A stretch of DNA of 9,410 nt from JBBTVO01 sp038063195 (lineage in GTDB: Bacteria; Patescibacteriota; Microgenomatia; Levybacterales; UBA12049). The notes beneath the pieces are model-generated. The model was not told the DNA's origin. It ran no database searches and saw nothing but the letters and a program-made list of their open reading frames with translations. The stretch covers positions 1 to 9,410 of the forward strand of contig JBBTVO010000039.1 of assembly GCA_038063195.1 (NCBI GenBank). The letters run 5' to 3'. Positions 4,535-9,410 of this stretch are shown here, piece by piece (position 1 is the stretch's first letter; the number at the start of each line of letters is the position of its first letter). Made by a program: the position numbers and the translations under genes.

Positions 4535-6369
4535 TGGCTCTTGTAGAACAATTAGAGATTACTACGCAAGCTGCTGATAATTCTCGTCCCCAAGAATCAA
4601 ACAAAATAAAAGAACTAAGAGATGCATTGAGAATAGGAGTTAACTCTCTTAAGAATTTTGAAAATACCATTGAAAAATTGGATGATCCGCGTTTGTCTTC
4701 AACGGTTGAAGGACTTAGGCAAACAAGAACCGAGATTTATAAACTAGTTCCCGAAGTGATAATTTGGGAAAGATCTGCTCCAAAAACACCTATTATCCCA
4801 GAACCAGAAGTAAAAAAACCCCAAGAAACAAAATTTGTGAGGATAAGAGAAATAAAACCGGAAAGACCAAGGGCGGCAATCTCCGTTCGTGCTAAATCTA
4901 AAGATGCTATTAGGCCTACGGTTCGACCGACGGTTCCGGACGGATATATTGATATGTCCATACTCCTTGGCATAATAGGCCGTTCTGATTCGTGGTGGCA
5001 TAAGAATAGAGGCAAGTATAATCTACCTGCTCTTAAAATCGGACGCAGTAATTATTACTCAAGAGAAGAAGCGGAAAAGTTTGGATTAGAGTTTAGGGAA
5101 GAAGAGAGATCGAAAGCCGAGAAGAAAACTGCTGCAAGGACTATAAGAACCGAAATGGGCGATGACGATAAAACCTTGCCAGATTCAATAAGATATTATC
5201 TGCAGGAAATCGCTAAATATTCACTTCTTAAAGCAAAAGATGAGAAAAGAATAGGAGCAAGAATATTTTCAGGACAGCTTGCTACGAGGGCTTTGTCGGT
5301 AATTCTTAGAAGCGGTCTGCTAAGCGGTGAATTGGAAAGTACGGCAACAGATTTCCTAGATGAGCCCAAAATAAAAAATATAGGAAGATTGTTCGAGACA
5401 GGAAATGTAGCAAGCGACCCCCAACAACCTAGAGAGGAAATAGAGGAAGATGAAATCGATGATGAAATCGAAGAAGAGGAAGACAAAATTCTCAAATCAA
5501 AAGAAGCAGTTCGTGCCGAGATCGTGCGGAAGTATGATGGGCAATTAGAAAAAAAGATAAGATTGATAAAAGATTTGGCTTTACCTGCGAAAAGGGAAGC
5601 TTTGGAAACAGCGGTCGAAAGATATATTTTTCTTTCAAGACAGGGAGCCAAATCCTATGATCTGCTTGTTAATAGTAATTTAAAACTTGTGGTTTCGATT
5701 GCCAAAAAATATATGGGTCAAATGCCCTTTGAAGATCTTATTGCATATGGAAACCCCGGACTTATGATTGCCGCGGGAAAATTTGATTTTAGAATAGGAT
5801 TTAAGTTCTCTACATATTCCACATGGTGGATAAGGCAAAATATTACCAGAAGCATAGCTGATTTTTCAAGGTCAATACGCGTTCCTGTTCACGCACATGA
5901 ATCACTAGGTGAATATAGGCGTACAAACAGAAGGATGGTTCAGGAGTTAGGCAGAGAGCCTACTGTAGAAGAAGTACTTGAAGAAATGGGCGAAGTGAGT
6001 CCAACATTAAGACAAGCAATTATTGCCGATAAAGTAGTCTCATTAAATATGGAGGTGGGAGAAGATAGGGGTGAAGGTGCAACTGAACTCGGAGACTTTA
6101 TTGAAGATCCCAACGCTAATACTGAAAAAAAGGCTTCTCAATTTGCAATGAGGGAGGCAGTTTTGAAAGCACTTGATACATTAACTCCTAGAGAACAAAA
6201 AATTCTAAAGCTTAGGTACGGGCTTGAAGATGGAAGATCGCGAACATTAGAAGAGGTAGGGCGGGAATTTGATGTGACGAGAGAAAGAATTCGACAAATT
6301 GAGGCAAAAGCTTTGAGAAAACTACGTCATCCTTCAAGATCAAGAAAACTGAGAGATTTCATGAGTTAA
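4534..6369 (+). CDS. rpoD: Principal-type RNA polymerase sigma factor with N-terminal MerR-like HTH
   Basis: Sigma-70 family factor of 611 aa that directs RNA polymerase to promoters. Region 1.2 is near 214-245 (DSIRYYLQEIAKYSLLKAKD); an acidic non-conserved stretch follows (301-318). Region 2 spans about 376-453 with FSTYSTWWIRQNITRSIAD and RVPVH; Q435, T438, W431 and W432 match residues that read the -10 box. Region 3 is near 458-530. Region 4 is near 546-606, with the HTH FDVTRERIRQIEAKALRKLR carrying the RER residues that contact the -35 box. Residues 136-187 upstream of region 1.2 resemble a MerR/excisionase HTH (MSILLGIIGRSDSWW; LPALKIGRSNYYSREEAEKF). The segment AYGNPGLM (404-411) departs from the usual QEGNIGLM. 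No region 1.1 is seen. The ATG at 4534 overlaps the preceding stop and has no SD. Confidence 0.93.
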   Translation: MALVEQLEITTQAADNSRPQESNKIKELRDALRIGVNSLKNFENTIEKLDDPRLSSTVEGLRQTRTEIYKLVPEVIIWERSAPKTPIIPEPEVKKPQETKFVRIREIKPERPRAAISVRAKSKDAIRPTVRPTVPDGYIDMSILLGIIGRSDSWWHKNRGKYNLPALKIGRSNYYSREEAEKFGLEFREEERSKAEKKTAARTIRTEMGDDDKTLPDSIRYYLQEIAKYSLLKAKDEKRIGARIFSGQLATRALSVILRSGLLSGELESTATDFLDEPKIKNIGRLFETGNVASDPQQPREEIEEDEIDDEIEEEEDKILKSKEAVRAEIVRKYDGQLEKKIRLIKDLALPAKREALETAVERYIFLSRQGAKSYDLLVNSNLKLVVSIAKKYMGQMPFEDLIAYGNPGLMIAAGKFDFRIGFKFSTYSTWWIRQNITRSIADFSRSIRVPVHAHESLGEYRRTNRRMVQELGREPTVEEVLEEMGEVSPTLRQAIIADKVVSLNMEVGEDRGEGATELGDFIEDPNANTEKKASQFAMREAVLKALDTLTPREQKILKLRYGLEDGRSRTLEEVGREFDVTRERIRQIEAKALRKLRHPSRSRKLRDFMS

Positions 6370-6408
6370 CCATAAATGAACGGACTTTTCTCATTTTTTA
6401 AAATAGGG

Positions 6409-6414
6409 TATAAT
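6409..6414 (+). promoter_or_regulatory. Candidate -10 box for the cupredoxin leader
   Basis: TATAAT at 6409-6414 is a perfect -10 hexamer 40 nt after the sigma factor stop. The upstream region is T-rich and no convincing -35 is present (TTTTCT at 6386-6391 with a 17-nt spacer is the closest). If used, transcription would start near 6421 and give a leader of about 190 nt before the ATG at 6611. Confidence 0.4.
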
Positions 6415-6521
6415 ATCTTTTCCGATGTTTAAGTTTAAAATATTTTTCCTATGCTGCGAAAATTTTGTCCCTTCACAAGAAGAATGATAAATGGTAAATT
6501 GTCAATTGTAAAAGAAATTTG

Positions 6522-6605
6522 GCCACGGTTGGATAGACTTTGTCATCCAACGTGGCTCCATCCCATTAGATAATGTAAATATCCAACGGGATAGGAGGAG
6601 GTGAT
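6522..6605 (+). promoter_or_regulatory. Structured 5' leader of the cupredoxin gene with alternative folds
   Basis: GCCACG-g-TTGGAT (6522-6534) pairs with ATCCAA-CGTGGC (6545-6556), 12 bp with one bulged G, and the loop can close further with GAC/GTC (6536-6538 with 6542-6544). Next, CTCC-ATCCC (6556-6564) pairs with GGGAT-a-GGAG (6588-6597), reaching the edge of the SD. ATCCAACG occurs twice (6545-6552 and 6581-6588), so TTGGAT can pair with either copy. The pattern fits a regulatory leader, but no known riboswitch class is recognised. Confidence 0.5.
6596..6605 (+). promoter_or_regulatory. Perfect 10-nt Shine-Dalgarno sequence
   Basis: AGGAGGTGAT is complementary to the usual 3' end of 16S rRNA over 10 nt. 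The GGAGG core ends 9 nt before the ATG at 6611, an ideal distance, and fixes the start of the cupredoxin gene. Most other starts in this window have no SD, so strong initiation is probably specific to this gene. Confidence 0.9.
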
Positions 6606-6610
6606 AAATA

Positions 6611-7060
6611 ATGAATAAAAATATAATTTTAGGTGTAATAGCGCTTGCAGTAGTCGGAGTAGGGGCCGCTTTTTTTCTGAAAAGTTCTCCTTCACAAATG
6701 ATTGCGCCTGAGACACAAGTCGAAACTACAGCACCAACAGAAGCTATAATGGAAAAGGACGCTACCGATTCTGCAATGTCAGAAGAGGTAAGAGAATTTA
6801 GCGTAACAGGAAGCCCTTTTAAGTTTGACCCAAAAGAAATTAAAGTCAAAAAGGGTGATAAAGTTAAAATTACTTTCAAAAATGCATCCGGAACGCATAG
6901 TTTTGTGATTGATGAGCTGAACGTAAAAACAGCAGTTCTTAATGCCGGAGCAGAAGAGTCTGTAGAATTTACGGCTGATAAAGCAGGGAAGTTTGAGTAC
7001 TATTGTTCAGTGGGAAATCACAAGGCAATGGGAATGGTCGGCACTCTTACTGTTGAGTAA
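6611..7060 (+). CDS. Membrane-anchored plastocyanin-like cupredoxin
   Basis: A blue-copper-type protein of 149 aa. Residues 5-23 are a single hydrophobic segment after MNKN, acting as an uncleaved anchor or signal peptide; there is no lipobox cysteine. A Thr/Glu/Ala-rich linker (30-58) leads to a cupredoxin domain from about 60 to 149. All four type 1 copper ligands are visible: H96 in GTHSFVIDEL, then C132, H137 and M142 in YYCSVGNHKAMGMVGTLTV. The copper site would lie outside the cytoplasmic membrane and could carry electrons or hold copper; no redox partner is encoded nearby, so the role is open. The start is fixed by the SD at 6596-6605. A serine hydrolase gene follows after 30 nt. Confidence 0.9.
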   Translation: MNKNIILGVIALAVVGVGAAFFLKSSPSQMIAPETQVETTAPTEAIMEKDATDSAMSEEVREFSVTGSPFKFDPKEIKVKKGDKVKITFKNASGTHSFVIDELNVKTAVLNAGAEESVEFTADKAGKFEYYCSVGNHKAMGMVGTLTVE

Positions 7061-7090
7061 TGCTCAATTAAATGATAAGTTAAAAGCACG

Positions 7091-8032
7091 ATGAGGAGAG
7101 AGCGTCTTGCGAGACAGGGTTTTTTTCGTTTCTTAAGACTCTTTCTTCTTGTTATTTTTATCGCTGTAATTTTTGCTGTAGTAATATCGTGGCCAACTAA
7201 AAAAACTCTCGTTTCTCCAATTGCTTCTTCACTTGCGGATTCAAATTTACCGTCTCAGGATACAAAAGAAGGGAGCGGTTTGGCAGATGTTGTGCAGAAT
7301 GAACTAGAAGATGTTAAAGGCCAATATGCCGTAGTAATTTCTAATTTAAAGACCGGAGAAGGTTATTCTTTCAATGAGCACAAGTCCTTTGATGCGGGGA
7401 GTCTTTATAAGCTTTGGGTAATGGGTGAAGTCTTCGAGCAAATAAGAGAAGGAAAATTATCAGAAGACCAAGTACTATCTGAGGAAATTTCCCTACTAAA
7501 TGAAAAATTCAAAATTTCCTCAGAGTCGGCGGAGCTTACAGAAGGAAAAATAGAACTTCCCGTATACATAGCTCTTCAGAGGATGATTACAATTTCAGAC
7601 AATTACTCAGCGCTTCTTCTTGCGTGGAAGCTGCGTCTCTCAAAGGTCACAGCATATCTTACGGGACATGGTTTGCTTGAAAGTAATGTGGGCGGAGTAG
7701 ACGACTTTCCTACCACAACCGCTTATGATGCTGCGCTATTTTTTGAAAAGTTATATAAAGGAGAATTATCAGATGCAAATTCTAATTCCAAGATGCTCGA
7801 ACTTCTCAAAAAACAGCAGTTAAATAAAAAACTTCCAAAGTATTTGCCTTCAGGAACTATAATTGCACACAAGACCGGTGAGCTCGGTTTGATATCTCAC
7901 GACGCTGGAATTGTTTATTCGCCGAAAGGCGACTATATAATAGTAATTATGACCGATACCCCAAGACCCGCAGATGCTGAAGAAAAAATTGCCCGAATTT
8001 CAAAAAAAGTCTTCGATTATTTTCAAAAATGA
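7091..8032 (+). CDS. Membrane-anchored class A beta-lactamase-fold serine hydrolase
   Basis: A 313-aa protein. After an Arg-rich start, residues 13-33 form one membrane segment (FLRLFLLVIFIAVIFAVVIS), so the catalytic domain (about 64-313) lies outside the cell membrane. Class A motifs: S104-L-Y-K107 (nucleophile and general base), S169-D-N171 and K261-T-G263. The omega-loop Glu of true penicillinases (ExxLN) is not visible; the matching stretch is GGVDDFPTTTAYDAALFF (201-218). It is therefore more likely a peptidoglycan-acting or other acyl-transferring enzyme than an antibiotic-resistance enzyme, which is inference. The start has no SD, but is 30 nt after the cupredoxin stop. Its end overlaps purD by 4 nt (ATGA), implying coupled translation. 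Confidence 0.88.
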   Translation: MRRERLARQGFFRFLRLFLLVIFIAVIFAVVISWPTKKTLVSPIASSLADSNLPSQDTKEGSGLADVVQNELEDVKGQYAVVISNLKTGEGYSFNEHKSFDAGSLYKLWVMGEVFEQIREGKLSEDQVLSEEISLLNEKFKISSESAELTEGKIELPVYIALQRMITISDNYSALLLAWKLRLSKVTAYLTGHGLLESNVGGVDDFPTTTAYDAALFFEKLYKGELSDANSNSKMLELLKKQQLNKKLPKYLPSGTIIAHKTGELGLISHDAGIVYSPKGDYIIVIMTDTPRPADAEEKIARISKKVFDYFQK

Positions 8033-9315
8033 ACGAAAGAAAAAGAGTTTTAACAGTAGGTGGCGGTGCGAGAGAACACGCGATTGGCTGGAAAATTAAG
8101 AAAGATAATCCCAACGCCGAATTGATTTTTGCTCCTGGAAATGGTGGGACGGAAAACATCGGAACCAATCTTGATATTGACTCAAGCGACATAGACAGAC
8201 TTCGCGCTTTTGCCAAAGACAATCGGGTAACGGATACGGTTATTGGCCCGGAACGTCCTCTTGTGGACGGGATAGTTGATGCTTTCCGGGAAGATGGACT
8301 TGAGATATTTGGTCATACACAAAAAGCAGCATTGTTAGAAGGAGATAAAGCGAGGGCAGTTGAGTTTATGCGAAAGAACAATATTCCTCATCCGCCATCA
8401 GCGATCTTTACCGATTATCAAGAAGCAGAAGCGTTTATTAAAAGTAAATTGAAGTGGGGAGAAATAGTAGTTAAAACAAGCGGTCTTGCCGACGGAAAAG
8501 GCGTTCTTTTGCCAAATAGCGAAAAAGAAGAGCTGGAAGCGATAAGAAGGATGATGATTGATAAGGAGTTTGGAGAAGCGGGAAAAAAAATTGTTATCCA
8601 GAAGAGAATTAAAGGTCGTGAAGTTTCGTTAATAGGCTTTGTTGTTGATAAGCATTTCGGACTTCTGGTTCCGGCGCAGGATTATAAAAGAGCAAATGAT
8701 GGTGATCAGGGACCAAATACAGGAGGGATGGGAGCATATGCACCAAATGAATATGCGACATCTGATTTTCTACAAACGGCACGAGATACAATAGTTGATC
8801 CAACTCTTTCAGGCGCAAGAGATGAAGAACTTCCTCTAAATGGATTCATGTACTTCGGTCTTATGAAAGATGAGGAAACAGGAATAATATATCTTCTTGA
8901 ATACAACATGAGACTTGGAGATCCGGAGACGCAAGTTCAGTTAAGACTTTTAGAATCAGATTTTCTCGAAAGCGTTAGAGCATGTATCAGAGGAACCCTA
9001 GAGCCGCGTCATTACAGGTCGAGCAGTAAGACAGCGGTTGGAGTCGTTGTCGCATCAAATGGTTATCCTGGGAAGTATGAAGTAGGTAAAGAGATCCGAG
9101 GACTTGACCAGAATTTATCTGAAGGAATTGTCGTTTTCCATGGCGGAACTCTAAGAACTCCCGATAAGAAACTTGTGTCAAATGGAGGAAGAGTTTATAC
9201 CATAACTAATGTGGCAAGAACAAAAGAAGAAGCGGTGCGAGGTATTTACGATACCCTGAGAGAATATGGAATGGAGACTGATGATTTTTTCAAAAGAGAA
9301 GACATAGCCGTCTAA
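8029..9315 (+). CDS. purD: Phosphoribosylamine--glycine ligase (GAR synthetase)
   Basis: Full-length PurD, 428 aa, as usual for the family. It joins glycine to 5-phosphoribosylamine using ATP, the second step of de novo purine synthesis. N-domain: VLTVGGGAREHAIGWKI (7-23), APGNGG (35-40) and VIGPERPLVDG (71-81). ATP-grasp domain: VVKTSGLADGKGV (147-159), KGREVSLIGFV (195-205), the signature DGDQGPNTGGMGAYAP (224-239), and EYNMRLGDPETQ (291-302) with the Mg-binding Glu and Asn. The C-terminal domain ends near DDFFKREDI. Nothing looks broken. The ATG overlaps the hydrolase stop and has no SD. No other pur gene is visible; Prs, which supplies the pathway's PRPP, is encoded at the left edge of the window. 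Confidence 0.96.
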   Translation: MNERKRVLTVGGGAREHAIGWKIKKDNPNAELIFAPGNGGTENIGTNLDIDSSDIDRLRAFAKDNRVTDTVIGPERPLVDGIVDAFREDGLEIFGHTQKAALLEGDKARAVEFMRKNNIPHPPSAIFTDYQEAEAFIKSKLKWGEIVVKTSGLADGKGVLLPNSEKEELEAIRRMMIDKEFGEAGKKIVIQKRIKGREVSLIGFVVDKHFGLLVPAQDYKRANDGDQGPNTGGMGAYAPNEYATSDFLQTARDTIVDPTLSGARDEELPLNGFMYFGLMKDEETGIIYLLEYNMRLGDPETQVQLRLLESDFLESVRACIRGTLEPRHYRSSSKTAVGVVVASNGYPGKYEVGKEIRGLDQNLSEGIVVFHGGTLRTPDKKLVSNGGRVYTITNVARTKEEAVRGIYDTLREYGMETDDFFKREDIAV

Positions 9316-9325
9316 TTTTCTTCAC

Positions 9326-9344
9326 AAAAACTTCTGGGGTTTTT
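9326..9344 (+). terminator. Weak terminator-like hairpin after purD
   Basis: AAAAAC (9326-9331) can pair with GTTTTT (9339-9344) around the 7-nt loop TTCTGGG, so the stem's right arm is itself a T-run. The stem is only 6 bp and mostly A-T, so termination would be weak. It is the only candidate between purD and the next gene. Confidence 0.3.
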
Positions 9345-9362
9345 AAGCTTAATGTTTTAGTT

Positions 9363-9368
9363 TAGAAT
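9363..9368 (+). promoter_or_regulatory. -10-like box for a possibly leaderless gene
   Basis: TAGAAT matches five of six -10 bases and ends 6 nt before the ATG at 9375, which would put the transcription start at the start codon itself. The matching -35 region (about 9339-9346) is T-rich without a good TTGACA, so the call is tentative. Confidence 0.35.
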
Positions 9369-9374
9369 AAACAT

Positions 9375-9410
9375 ATGAAGCGCATCGATAAGATTTTGGA
9401 TAATTTTACA
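9375..9410 (+). CDS. Start of an unidentified gene, cut by the window edge
   Basis: ATG at 9375 opens a frame of 12 codons, MKRIDKILDNFT, that runs off the window. It is the first ATG after the purD terminator-like hairpin and sits just behind a -10-like box; there is no SD. Twelve residues, helical and charged, are too few to identify it. Confidence 0.45.
   Translation, partial: MKRIDKILDNFT

Noticed and set aside
5196..5651. Minus-strand open frame of 151 codons opposite the sigma factor
   Set aside because: It mirrors the acidic, Glu/Asp-rich part of the sigma factor as serine- and isoleucine-rich sequence, which is typical of an antisense shadow. No promoter or SD was seen.
6451..6573. 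A 40-codon open frame (MLRKFCPFTRRMING...) across the cupredoxin leader hairpin
   Set aside because: It has no SD, its codons simply follow the inverted repeat, and nothing in its sequence resembles a known leader peptide. It could be an upstream ORF, but the evidence is too thin.
6502..6879. Minus-strand open frame of 125 codons over the cupredoxin gene and leader
   Set aside because: The plus strand encodes an intact cupredoxin with all copper ligands; the reverse frame gives low-complexity hydrophobic sequence.
7091..8032. Calling the hydrolase an antibiotic-resistance beta-lactamase
   Set aside because: The omega-loop glutamate expected for penicillin hydrolysis is not visible, and the membrane anchor and context fit a cell-envelope role equally well.
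1..9410. CRISPR arrays, tRNA or rRNA genes, transposase genes and phage genes
   Set aside because: No regularly spaced repeats, no cloverleaf-like sequence with a T-loop motif, and no transposase or phage protein motifs were seen on either strand by eye.

Overview
The window looks like a chromosomal segment of a Candidate Phyla Radiation (Patescibacteria) bacterium, possibly Microgenomates (OP11). This is inference from gene content and style: AT-rich spacers built from degenerate inverted repeats, all genes on the + strand and tightly packed, few Shine-Dalgarno (SD) sites, a small glycine-tailed protein next to recR, and a highly diverged sigma factor. UGA is used as a stop (at 2006-2008 and 8030-8032), so this is not one of the UGA-recoded CPR lineages. 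Nothing here fixes the lineage firmly. A run of 100 N at 3012-3111 shows that this is a scaffold.

Layout, left to right. (1) 1-159: the 3' end of prs (PRPP synthetase), followed by an AT-rich inverted-repeat spacer. (2) 239-1394: recR, and overlapping its end by 8 nt a disordered, charged protein ending in GGGG. (3) 1407-2008: a consensus-like promoter driving, almost without a leader, a soluble protein I do not recognise. (4) 2009-2190: a spacer with an SD-like site that has no gene, then a degenerate inverted repeat. (5) 2191-3512: cysS, interrupted by the N run and carrying two in-frame insertions of REP-like DNA. (6) 3526-6369: a perfect TTGACA-N18-TATAAT promoter reading into an unrecognised acidic/basic protein that is coupled through TAATG to the principal-type sigma factor, whose N-terminus carries a MerR/excisionase-like helix-turn-helix. 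(7) 6370-6610: a structured leader with a perfect 10-nt SD. (8) 6611-9315: a membrane-anchored cupredoxin, a membrane-anchored class A beta-lactamase-fold serine hydrolase, and purD, close enough to be one transcript. (9) 9375-9410: the first 12 codons of another gene behind a -10-like box.

How the genes fit together: most are housekeeping (PRPP supply, purine synthesis, recombination repair, cysteinyl-tRNA charging, transcription initiation). The sigma factor keeps the residues that read TATAAT and TTGACA, and the promoter of its own operon is a perfect match to those elements, so self-regulation is plausible. The cupredoxin and the serine hydrolase both act outside the cytoplasmic membrane.

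The least ordinary parts are the sigma factor operon (HTH fusion, altered core-binding segment, unknown coupled partner), two promoters sharing spacer architecture and giving near-leaderless mRNAs, the foldable leader of the cupredoxin gene, and repeat DNA that has entered coding sequence in cysS and perhaps recR. I saw no CRISPR array, tRNA, rRNA or transposase gene.
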